IMG/VR virus record: IMGVR_UViG_3300030099_003428
Location: 1-31,688 of that record
Origin: a virus
Direction: 5' to 3' (one strand)
DNA: 31,688 nucleotides
Part shown: in pieces, positions 15,501 to 22,495 of the stretch
How the letters are laid out: every line of letters starts with the position of its first letter
Position numbering within the stretch: the stretch's first letter is position 1
The notes under the pieces: model-generated
The model's input: the letters and a program-made list of their open reading frames with translations, nothing else
What the model was told of the DNA's origin: nothing
Databases searched by the model: none
Program-made: the position numbers and the translations under genes

Positions 15501-16521
15501 TGGTTTTGTTTTATATTTACAGAATGGTAGTCTTAGCTTAAGTTTTAGAACTAACCCAAGTCAGGAATTTTACGAAAGCATAATTTCACTAAACGATAAT
15601 AATTATCACCACGTTGTAATGACATACGATAACGGGCCTTTTAAAATCTATGTGGATAACGTTTTAGTAAAATCGGGTACATCGTCAAATTACCAAAATA
15701 ACACAACCCCAACTTATGATTTATTTTTTGGTAACAGGTGGAATAGAAACGATAACAATGCTGTTTTAAATGGGCAAATGGATCAAATAAGAATTTACAA
15801 GGGCATAGTATCTGATATTGGTGTTGAAGCTCTATACAATGAAGCAGACACTGACAATAATGATTTATCTTTAGGAGGGCCTGCAGAAATAGTAACTAGC
15901 ACAAATGCTAATGCAGGATTTAGTATAGTTAAATATGAAGGTACAGGTGTTGCAGGAGCAAAAATTCCTCACGGACTTTCAGCAGCACCTGAAATGGTAA
16001 TTAGTAAAAGTTTAGATTCAACTAATAGTTGGAATGTTTACCATACATCTTTATCTACAAACTATATGATGAAGTTAAATAGTTCAAATGCAGCTTTTGA
16101 TGCAACTGCAGGAACGAAAGGTGGTGGTATAACAGTTGATGCTACGAATATGACAATTTTAGCTGGTGCGAGTAATCAAGAGAACAATAATAAATCTGGT
16201 GATGATTTTATTGCATATTGTTGGCATTCAGTAAGTGGATATAGCAAGATTTCAAGCTATACAGGAAATGGAGGTACACAAAGTATTACTGGTCTTGGAT
16301 TTCAGCCAGACTGGGTGCTTATTAAAGAAAATGATGGTGTTGATAGTTGGCAGATTTATGATTCTGTAAGAGGGGCTGGTAAGGTATTATATCCAAATGG
16401 AAATAATGCAGAGTATGCAGGAAGTGAATTATCAAGTTTTAATAGTGATGGATTTACAGTAACAGGTAATCCGAATGAAAATGGAAAAACCTATATGTAC
16501 ATGGCATTCAAAATAAACTAA
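12565..16521 (+). CDS. Giant modular adhesin with LamG-like domains, 1318 aa
   Basis: Probable receptor-binding tail protein for surface glycans. Three concanavalin A-like/LamG domains are visible, at about 25-197, 224-436 and 886-1093. Each has 'GxAxxFNG', 'WYHIVGVFN' or 'YHHVVMTYD', and closes with 'GxxDQxRIFxKxLSxxEVxxLY'. Between and after them are six copies of a second module (about 440-547, 571-665, 670-769, 781-876, 1116-1221, 1224-1316). Each has a strand with a 'GFxPxxVxIK' pattern and ends in 'YVAWCWKA', 'YISYCFH', 'YIYMAFA', 'YVAWAWA', 'FIAYCWH' or 'YMYMAFK'. The N-terminus (1-22) is a short helix, perhaps for attachment. No catalytic motif was seen. Confidence 0.85.
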   Translation: MSLNDKLLKAAAAEGITPSEHFGVMLYEGDGSSSHSINGGKFGGAASFNGSNGEITLPAGIQSSKMSVSLWLYSHDNAPTDKIVIEFSNGYGLNFNTVGAGKIAAQYANSNSSHILSNSTISSGQWYHIVGVFNSSSAALYINGSSQSGGTVTDYLTSDQNTIGSRRTGQYFDGKIDQVRIFNKELSSSEVSTLYAETASTVESLDPLSEDTTDTLQVLGDTSCIALYKFENNENDKSGNHSGTGTQIQYAAGRYGQAASFNNTADSKMVIGAMNSVIPNNTTGVSFSFWVYLDSVNTGSDYDHWFVGQENYGGSFDNGEFSVRLYEGKVYTDYAQSSSIYRQRKASTTLETNRWYHIVATYDTSNANITEVYLNGVSETSSNLTSGGTFTTTALMQSSANMSVGGGPTGTDGRIDQFRIFTKVLSASEVTTLYNENSLVASYRFEGNSLDDKRTFNGTDSNVTYEFGVDFKPDLVWIKDRDNAEQHILNDSTRGATKDLSPDRTNAEATRSTGFLSFDNGGFTLGSDGGGVVNDSSRGPYVAWCWKANGGTTSSNTDGSITSTVQANTDAGFSIVKYTGTGSTGTYGHGLSSSPDWIITKRTDAAEGWLVWSSSLSASNYIYLNGSGAAGTDTNAYKTIGATTNQIGGDVTVNTSGGTYISYCFHNVDGFSKFGSYAGNGSNDGTMVETGFEPAFVMIKDSSEGHSWTIHDNKRDLTNPRKKYVLPSATNVEAADLNGINFYSNGFQLLDDYQYYNKDGNTYIYMAFAADPDTEAPTVARSFSTVAYDGTSSTQSIEGLNFKPGLIWMKRRSSSQEHALVNIVSGVQKHLYSDLTSAEQTTTNGVSSFNDDGWTMGSNGLMNYNGTTYVAWAWAADDNEATLSARNATAIYKMEDNVNDVTGNNNASSTSITYSSGKFNKAANFTGGNSQSGSQISVNNSVLGSSSTGPWSISLWFKADNTAGEVPLVGNGGTVGGTSGFVLYLQNGSLSLSFRTNPSQEFYESIISLNDNNYHHVVMTYDNGPFKIYVDNVLVKSGTSSNYQNNTTPTYDLFFGNRWNRNDNNAVLNGQMDQIRIYKGIVSDIGVEALYNEADTDNNDLSLGGPAEIVTSTNANAGFSIVKYEGTGVAGAKIPHGLSAAPEMVISKSLDSTNSWNVYHTSLSTNYMMKLNSSNAAFDATAGTKGGGITVDATNMTILAGASNQENNNKSGDDFIAYCWHSVSGYSKISSYTGNGGTQSITGLGFQPDWVLIKENDGVDSWQIYDSVRGAGKVLYPNGNNAEYAGSELSSFNSDGFTVTGNPNENGKTYMYMAFKIN
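13882..16512 (+). repeat. Six diverged copies of a beta module interleaved with LamG domains
   Basis: The six units lie at about 13882-14205, 14275-14559, 14572-14871, 14905-15192, 15910-16227 and 16234-16512. The fourth is followed by the third LamG domain before units five and six. Units two and five start with the same line, AGFSIVKY plus a short Gly/Thr loop and HGLSxxP. Units one, three, four and six share FxPxxVxIK and NAE or SAE. The alternation suggests that pairs of units were duplicated together. Confidence 0.7.
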
Positions 16522-16548
16522 AAATTAAGTTAAATTAAATTAAAAAAA

Positions 16549-16800
16549 ATGGCAAAAATAAATAAAAAGCAATTAGAAGAATTGCAGAAGATTAGTAGTT
16601 TTATTACTGATCTTCAAACAGAAATAGCAAGAAATACAATTAATAATCATAAGTTAGCTCATGCTTATTCACAACAAGAAGTAAAATTAAATGAGTTAAA
16701 AAAAGAACTTCAGGAAAAATATGGCAATATAACAGTTGACGTTAAAACTGGAGAAATAGAAAAGCAACAAAATAATGAGCAAGCTAATAAGAAAAATTAG
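16549..16800 (+). CDS. Coiled-coil small protein, 83 aa
   Basis: Residues 5-60 form one long charged helix with heptad-like spacing (LEELQKISSFITDLQTEIAR ... VKLNELKKELQEKYG), followed by a short strand (ITVDVKTGEIE) and an Asn/Lys/Gln tail. Short coiled-coil proteins of this type commonly stand near the packaging genes of flavobacterial and other marine phages. It is preceded by a TTAAATTAAATTAA leader and overlaps the next gene by 26 bases. Role unknown; an oligomerising accessory protein is likely. Confidence 0.75.
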   Translation: MAKINKKQLEELQKISSFITDLQTEIARNTINNHKLAHAYSQQEVKLNELKKELQEKYGNITVDVKTGEIEKQQNNEQANKKN

Positions 16801-16996
16801 TATAGGAAAAGACTATAAAGATAACGCTATGCACTACGCTGTAGGTCAAGAAGTTTACGGTGGACATAAAATATGCGATATAATAGAAGAAGATGATAAG
16901 TATTCTATATATATCAGAAAAGGTAACGATGTATTACCTTGGAAAGATTTTAATAAAAACATGGCAATATCAGTAGAGTTTAATCTTGAATATTAA
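16775..16996 (+). CDS. Conserved 73-aa phage protein
   Basis: It begins inside the end of the previous gene (26-base overlap). The sequence has RKISIGKDYKDNAMHYAVGQ, then EVYGGHKICDIIEEDD, IYIRKGNDVLPWKDFNK and ISVEFNLEY. 'KKIxIGxDYKxxAMHYxVGQ' with 'LWKxFN' and a final 'xxEYxxxF' strand is a frequent phage pattern next to terminase genes, with no established function. It is probably a small beta protein. It ends in TAATG with the next gene. Confidence 0.8.
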   Translation: MSKLIRKISIGKDYKDNAMHYAVGQEVYGGHKICDIIEEDDKYSIYIRKGNDVLPWKDFNKNMAISVEFNLEY

Positions 16997-17583
16997 TGAA
17001 ACCTATATATAATTTTTTAATAAAACCAAAAAATAAAAGATACGATAATATTAAAAAAATTAATGATACAGAATTAATTTTAAACACAGATATTTCGGAT
17101 CATAAGTTCATAAGTAGGCAAGCTATAATATATGAAACCCCAATAACAAATGACAGCAATCTTACTAGAGGCACTGAGCTTTATGTGCATCATAATATAT
17201 TTCGTCGTTGGTACGATATTAGAGGTATTGAAAGAAATAGTAAAAGTTATTTCAAAGATAATTTATACTTCTGCGAATTTGATCAAATATTTCTTTATAA
17301 AAATAATAAAGATTGGAAAGCAAATGACGGCTACTGTTTCGTCGCACCCTTGGCAAACGAAGACGATTTTTCAATTGAGAAGGAACAGTCTTTAATAGGT
17401 ATTGTAAAGTATATTGATAATTCAAATTTATTACAAATAGGCGATAAAGTTGGATTTACACCTTGGAGTGAATATGAGTTTATAATAAATGGCGAAAAGT
17501 TATATAGGGTAATGACAAAAGAAATTTCAATTAAATATGAATATAAAGGAAAAGAAAAAGAATATAATCCGAGCTGGGTATAA
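16996..17583 (+). CDS. Putative tandem GroES-like (chaperonin-10 fold) protein, 195 aa
   Basis: Residues 4-100 read as one GroES-like barrel: strand YNFLIKP, a charged loop to LILNTDISDHKF, RQAIIYETP, RGTELYVHHNIF, and closing strands CEFDQIFLY. Residues 109-180 read as a second: DGYCFVAPL, a loop to QSLIGIVKYI, then IGDKVGFTPWSEYEFIINGE and KLYRVMTKEISIKYE. In each, the order 'first strand - mobile loop - xGxVxYI - GDxVxF - residue loop - last strand' matches Cpn10. Phage relatives with this double layout are, from memory, sometimes labelled co-chaperonin. It may partner the phage or host GroEL during head assembly, since it lies just upstream of the terminase genes. Fold inferred; function unproven. 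Confidence 0.72.
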   Translation: MKPIYNFLIKPKNKRYDNIKKINDTELILNTDISDHKFISRQAIIYETPITNDSNLTRGTELYVHHNIFRRWYDIRGIERNSKSYFKDNLYFCEFDQIFLYKNNKDWKANDGYCFVAPLANEDDFSIEKEQSLIGIVKYIDNSNLLQIGDKVGFTPWSEYEFIINGEKLYRVMTKEISIKYEYKGKEKEYNPSWV

Positions 17584-17809
17584 AGCTGTTGATGAACTTG
17601 TAAAAGTTGCTAAAGAAGCTATAGTTGAAACTGAAGATGATGTTTCAGCAGATAGATTAAAAAATGCAGCAGCAACTAAAAAACTAGCTATATTTGATGC
17701 ATTTGAAATACTTAATAGAATACAAGCAGAAGAAGCTTTATTAGAAAATAAACCATTACAAAATAAAGAAAAAGCTTTTAGTGGTTTTGCAGAAAAAAGA
17801 TCTAAGTAA
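17537..17809 (+). CDS. Probable small terminase subunit, 90 aa
   Basis: The product is helical, with VKVAKEAIVETEDDVSADRL, then KNAAATKKLAIFDAFEILNR and IQAEEALLE. The 'DRLKNAAATKKLAIFDAFEIL' block is a repeated feature of the gene directly upstream of the large terminase in flavobacterial phages. The position and the TAATG overlap with terL are the main arguments for a DNA-recognition or packaging role. At 90 residues it is short for a small terminase and lacks a clear helix-turn-helix. It overlaps the previous gene by 47 bases; a later start is not obvious because the conserved part begins soon after. Confidence 0.65.
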   Translation: MNIKEKKKNIIRAGYKAVDELVKVAKEAIVETEDDVSADRLKNAAATKKLAIFDAFEILNRIQAEEALLENKPLQNKEKAFSGFAEKRSK

Positions 17810-20025
17810 TGAGCTATAAACAAACTTTATATCAAGTTATAACACCTATAAAGCAAAACACAATACATAGATTAAATAAAAAGAAAGCTTGGAAGTATGG
17901 TTATAACAAAGAGCATGACGTTATTGTTATAAGTAAAACAGGTAAGATAGGAGAGGTTTACGAAATACAAAATTTAAAGATAGCTTTACCGAAAGAAGAA
18001 AACGTGTATAGCAAAATAAATAAGTGGACTAGATTCGAATATCCAAAAGAACTAAAGAATATTAAAACAATATTCAATTGGGAAACATATCCTATAGAGT
18101 TTAAAAATAAATGGTATGAATATATTGATAAAGAGTTTACAAGACGTGAAGAAGGCTTTTGGTTTACTAATAAAAACAAAAGTACTTATATTACTGGCTC
18201 TCATTACAATTACCTGCAGTGGTCCAAGATTGATGTTGGGAACCCAGACTTTCGAGAAGCAAACAGACTATTCTTCATATTCTGGGAAGCTTGCAAGGCA
18301 GACGATAGATGCTATGGAATTTGCTACCTTAAAAATAGGCGTTCCGGATTTTCATTCATGTCAAGTGCTGAAACGGTTAATCAAGCCACAATTTCGTCAG
18401 ACTCTAGATTCGGAATCTTATCGAAGACTGGTGGAGATGCAAAGAAGATGTTTACCGACAAGGTTGTACCAATATCAACCCACTACCCGTTTTTTTTCAA
18501 ACCCATACAGGACGGAATGGACAGGCCAAAAACTGAACTTGCCTTCAGGGTACCAGCGTCCAAGCTCACCCGTAAATCCATCACCACCCCAAGCACCAGC
18601 ACCGCCAACGAGATCGAAGGGCTCGATACAACAATAGATTGGAAAAACACAGGAGATAACTCTTATGATGGTGAAAAGTTAAAATTACTTGTTCACGATG
18701 AATCTGGTAAATGGGAAAGACCAGATAATATATTAAATAACTGGCGTGTTACAAAAACAACGTTGAGACTTGGAAGTAGAATTATAGGTAAATGTATGAT
18801 GGGATCTACTTCAAATGCCTTAGATAAAGGTGGAGATAACTTTAAAAAATTATACTATGACTCAGACGTTACAAAAAGAAACCGCAATGGACAGACTAGC
18901 TCGGGACTATATAGTTTGTTCATACCTATGGAATGGAACTACGAAGGATTCATTGATTCTTATGGATTACCTGTATTCGACACACCCGAAACTGCAATTG
19001 AAGGACCCTATGGTGATAAAATCGACATTGGTATAATAGAACATTGGGAAAACGAAGCAGATGGTTTAAAGAATGATCAAGATGGATTAAATGAATTTTA
19101 TAGACAATTTCCAAGAACAGAAGAACATGCATTCCGAGATGAAACAAAAAATAGTATATTTAATTTACAAAAAATATACGAACAAATAGATTACAATGAA
19201 AATGTTAAATCTAGTGGATTAATATCAAAAGGTAATTTTCAATGGGAAAATGGTGTTAAAGATTCAAAAGTAATTTTTATGCCAGATACCAAAGGCAGAT
19301 TTAATATTTCATGGGTTCCTCCAATTCATTTACAAAATAAAATACAAATGAATAAAGGAATAAAAAAACCTGCAAATGAACATATAGGAGCATTTGGATG
19401 TGACTCGTATGATATATCAGGCACAACTGATGGAAGTGGATCAAAAGGTTCTTTGCATGGATTAACAAAATTTAGTATGGATGATGCCCCATCAAATACA
19501 TTTTTTTTAGAATATGTAGCTAGACCGCAAACAGCTGAAATATTTTTTGAAGATGTATTAATGGCATTAGTGTTTTATGGTATGCCACTTCTTGCAGAAA
19601 ATAATAAACCAAGATTATTATATTATTTAAAAAGAAGAGGATATAGAGGTTATTCAATGAATAGACCAGATAAGCCATCAAATAAATTATCTGTAGCAGA
19701 AAGAGAAATAGGAGGAATGCCTAACTCATCAGAAGATATAAAACAAGTTCACGCTGCAGCAATAGAATCTTATATAGATAAATATGTGGGATTACAAGAA
19801 AACGGTGATTATGGTAATATATACTTTAACACTACATTAAATGATTGGTCTAAATTTAACATAAATAATAGAACAAAGTTTGATGCATCTATAAGTTCAG
19901 GTTTAGCAATAATAGCATGTAATAGACATTTGTATCAACCTAAAAAATTAAGAACAACTAAAACATTAGATTTTGGTTTTAAAAAATACAATAATCAAGG
20001 AAGTATTTCAAAAATAATAAGATAA
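17809..20025 (+). CDS. terL: Large terminase subunit (packaging ATPase and nuclease)
   Basis: Motor that pumps DNA into the procapsid and cuts it. The 738-residue product has EGFWFTNKN-STYITGSHYNY (115-135), then the ATPase core. An unusual Walker A-like loop, LKNRRSGFSF, lies at 174-183. LKLLVHDESGKW (291-302) contains the Walker B acidic residues D297 and E298. A coupling motif CMMGSTSNA is at 329-337. The C-terminal nuclease starts with the acidic FGCDSYDIS (529-537) and contains later acidic residues (EDVLMAL, ESYIDKYVG). The length suits crAss-like and flavobacterial TerL proteins. Nucleotides 18181-18660 are sharply GC-richer than both flanks. It overlaps the upstream gene by one base, and its stop is directly followed by the portal ATG. 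Confidence 0.94.
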   Translation: MSYKQTLYQVITPIKQNTIHRLNKKKAWKYGYNKEHDVIVISKTGKIGEVYEIQNLKIALPKEENVYSKINKWTRFEYPKELKNIKTIFNWETYPIEFKNKWYEYIDKEFTRREEGFWFTNKNKSTYITGSHYNYLQWSKIDVGNPDFREANRLFFIFWEACKADDRCYGICYLKNRRSGFSFMSSAETVNQATISSDSRFGILSKTGGDAKKMFTDKVVPISTHYPFFFKPIQDGMDRPKTELAFRVPASKLTRKSITTPSTSTANEIEGLDTTIDWKNTGDNSYDGEKLKLLVHDESGKWERPDNILNNWRVTKTTLRLGSRIIGKCMMGSTSNALDKGGDNFKKLYYDSDVTKRNRNGQTSSGLYSLFIPMEWNYEGFIDSYGLPVFDTPETAIEGPYGDKIDIGIIEHWENEADGLKNDQDGLNEFYRQFPRTEEHAFRDETKNSIFNLQKIYEQIDYNENVKSSGLISKGNFQWENGVKDSKVIFMPDTKGRFNISWVPPIHLQNKIQMNKGIKKPANEHIGAFGCDSYDISGTTDGSGSKGSLHGLTKFSMDDAPSNTFFLEYVARPQTAEIFFEDVLMALVFYGMPLLAENNKPRLLYYLKRRGYRGYSMNRPDKPSNKLSVAEREIGGMPNSSEDIKQVHAAAIESYIDKYVGLQENGDYGNIYFNTTLNDWSKFNINNRTKFDASISSGLAIIACNRHLYQPKKLRTTKTLDFGFKKYNNQGSISKIIR

Positions 20026-22443
20026 ATGGATATAGTACCAAGAGGGATATTCCCAAGCCAAACAGTTTCCAATGCTACTAAAGCAAGTGAGCCATACGGA
20101 TTAGAAGTTGGAAAAGCTATAGAATCTGAATGGTTTAAAAGAGATTCAGGTCCTAACAAGTATTACGCTAATAGAGATCAATTTCATAGATTAAGATTAT
20201 ATGCTAGAGGGGAGCAATCAATTCAAAAATATAAAGATGAATTATCAATAAATGGTGATTTATCATATTTAAATTTAGATTGGAAACCTGTACCTATAAT
20301 ACCAAAGTTTATAGATATAGTTGTAAATGGTATAGCCGAAAGAACTTATGATATAAAAGCATATTCACAAGATCCTCTTTCTATAAAGAAAAGAACTGAT
20401 TACGTAGAGTCTATGCTAAGAGATATGAGAACTGTAGAATTTTCAGATTCTGTATATAATGAATTAGGTATAAATATATATGAAAATGATCCTGATATGA
20501 TACCTGAAACAGAAGAAGATTTAGAGTTGCATATGCAATTAGATTATAAAGACTCTGTAGAAATTGCTGAAGAAGAAGCTATTAATAATGTTATGGATCA
20601 TAATAAATATGATTTAATAAAGAAAAGATTAGATTATGATATAGCTGTTGTTGGAATGGGTGCTGTTAAAAATGAATATACAAATTCTGAAGGTATAAAT
20701 ATTAAGTATGTTGATCCAGCTGATTTAGTTTATTCATATACGGAATCGCCTTATTTTGATGATATATATTACATAGGTGAAATTAGAAAAGTATCATTAG
20801 TTGATTTGAAAAAACAATACCCTGATTTAACAGATGAAGATATTAAAAAATATGTTGAAGGCCAAGGAACTAATGTAAAGTTACATAATAAATCTTATGC
20901 AGCTGCGGACGCTGAAGATTTTTCTTATGCATATGTACTTTATTTTGAATATAAAACCTATAGAGATCAAGTATATAAAATTAAAGAAACAGCAACTGGC
21001 GGTAAAAAAGCTTTAGCTAAAGAAGATACTTTTAATCCGCCTAAAGATCAAAGATCAAGATTTGAAAAATCAAATAGAACAATTGAAGTAATTTATTGTG
21101 GTGCAAAAATAGTAGGATCAGATAAAATGTTAATGTGGCAGTTAGCAGAAAACATGACAAGACCTAAATCAAATACAGTAAAAGCAATGTTTAGCTATGC
21201 TGTAGTTGCCCCTAGAATGTATAAAGGTAAAGTTGAATCATTAGTTAGCAGAATGACAACGTTTGCTGATATGATACAATTAACTCATTTAAAATTACAA
21301 CAGGTATTATCAAGAATGGTGCCAGATGGAGTGTACTTGGATGCAGATGGTATAGCTGAAGTAGATTTAGGTAATGGAACAAATTATAATCCACAAGAAG
21401 CTTTAAACATGTATTTTCAAACCGGTTCTGTTATTGGTAGATCTATGAATCAAGACGGAGAGTTTAATAACGGTAGAGTTCCAATACAAGAATTACAAAC
21501 AGGAAATGGTGGTGGAAAAATTAGTAGTTTAATTACAGCTTATAATTATTACTTGCAAGGAATGCGTGACGTTACAGGTTTAAATGAAGCAAGAGATGGT
21601 TCAACACCTGATAAAAATGCTTTAGTAGGCTTGCAAAAATTAGCAGCAGCAAATTCAAATACAGCTACTAGGCATATATTACAAGCAGGATTATTTTTAA
21701 CATTAAGAACAGCAGAGGCTATTTCATTAAGAATATCAGATGTATTAGAATATGGCCCAACTAAAGAATCTTTTATACAAGCAATAGGAAAATACAATGT
21801 TGGTACATTAACAGAAATGAAAGATTTACAGCTTTATGATTTTGGAATATTTTTAGAATTATCTCCAGATGAAGAAGAAAAACAATTACTTGAAAATAAT
21901 ATTCAAATGTCTTTACAAAAAGAACAAATTAATTTAGAAGACGCTATTGATATAAGAGAAGTTAAAAATTTAAAACTTGCAAATCAATTATTAAAATTAA
22001 GAAGAAGAAGAAAATTTGAACAAGATAGAGTAATACAACAACAAAATATTCAAATGCAAACGCAATCTAACGCACAAGCAGCTCAAGCTGCTGCCCAAGC
22101 AGATGTTCAAAAGCAACAAGCTTTAACAGAAAGCAAAGCTCAATTAGCTCAGGTGCAAGCTCAGTTAGATTCACAAAAACTTGAAAAAGAAGCAGAAATT
22201 AAGATGATGTTAATGCAAAGAGAATTTGAAATGAACATGCAGCTTAAAGGTGTAGATTTACAGGTAATTAAAGATAAAGAGAAGTTTAAAGAAGATAGAA
22301 AGGACGAAAGAACAAAAATACAAGCTTCTCAACAGTCTGAATTAATAGATCAAAGAAAAAATAATAAACCGCCTAAAAACTTTGAATCAGCAGGGTTTGA
22401 TAATTTAGGTGGATTTGGTTTAGAGCAATTTGAACCAAGATAA
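20026..22443 (+). CDS. Portal protein
   Basis: Dodecameric ring at the packaging vertex. The 805-residue length, the position right after terL and the overall character support the call. There is a helical N-terminal part with FHRLRLYARGEQSIQKYKD and PIIPKFIDIVVNGIAERTYD, typical of portals of this group. A beta-rich wing follows (IKYVDPADLVY, YVLYFEYKTY), then a long stem region, and then a Gln/Ala-rich coiled coil (about residues 660-760) that fits the portal barrel inside the head. The middle contains YNYYLQGMRDVTGLNEARDG, a pattern common to portals with this architecture. A putative RNA pseudoknot lies directly after the stop. No enzyme motif is expected. Confidence 0.88.
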   Translation: MDIVPRGIFPSQTVSNATKASEPYGLEVGKAIESEWFKRDSGPNKYYANRDQFHRLRLYARGEQSIQKYKDELSINGDLSYLNLDWKPVPIIPKFIDIVVNGIAERTYDIKAYSQDPLSIKKRTDYVESMLRDMRTVEFSDSVYNELGINIYENDPDMIPETEEDLELHMQLDYKDSVEIAEEEAINNVMDHNKYDLIKKRLDYDIAVVGMGAVKNEYTNSEGINIKYVDPADLVYSYTESPYFDDIYYIGEIRKVSLVDLKKQYPDLTDEDIKKYVEGQGTNVKLHNKSYAAADAEDFSYAYVLYFEYKTYRDQVYKIKETATGGKKALAKEDTFNPPKDQRSRFEKSNRTIEVIYCGAKIVGSDKMLMWQLAENMTRPKSNTVKAMFSYAVVAPRMYKGKVESLVSRMTTFADMIQLTHLKLQQVLSRMVPDGVYLDADGIAEVDLGNGTNYNPQEALNMYFQTGSVIGRSMNQDGEFNNGRVPIQELQTGNGGGKISSLITAYNYYLQGMRDVTGLNEARDGSTPDKNALVGLQKLAAANSNTATRHILQAGLFLTLRTAEAISLRISDVLEYGPTKESFIQAIGKYNVGTLTEMKDLQLYDFGIFLELSPDEEEKQLLENNIQMSLQKEQINLEDAIDIREVKNLKLANQLLKLRRRRKFEQDRVIQQQNIQMQTQSNAQAAQAAAQADVQKQQALTESKAQLAQVQAQLDSQKLEKEAEIKMMLMQREFEMNMQLKGVDLQVIKDKEKFKEDRKDERTKIQASQQSELIDQRKNNKPPKNFESAGFDNLGGFGLEQFEPR

Positions 22444-22444
22444 T

Positions 22445-22478
22445 AAAGGGTCAAGTATTCTACCTTTTTAAAGAATAC
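22445..22478 (+). promoter_or_regulatory. Candidate H-type RNA pseudoknot between portal and scaffold genes
   Basis: Stem 1 would pair AAAGG (22445-22449) with CCTTT (22463-22467). Stem 2 would pair GTATTCT (22455-22461) with AGAATAC (22472-22478). The stems cross, with loops of five, one and four bases. Stem 2 alone would be a simple hairpin with a 10-base loop. No T-run follows, so it is not a typical terminator. A role in mRNA stability or in setting scaffold translation is inferred. Confidence 0.35.
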
Positions 22479-22495
22479 AATAATTATATTATATT

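Noticed and set aside
18116-18637. A 173-codon open frame overlapping terL in another frame
   Set aside because: It exists because the GC-richer patch has fewer stop codons. The product has no family likeness, and the in-frame terminase is continuous and conserved across the same bases.
22435-22478. Stop-codon readthrough of the portal gene driven by the pseudoknot
   Set aside because: The portal ends in two consecutive in-frame TAA codons, and the pseudoknot begins one base after the second base set, too close for a known readthrough arrangement.
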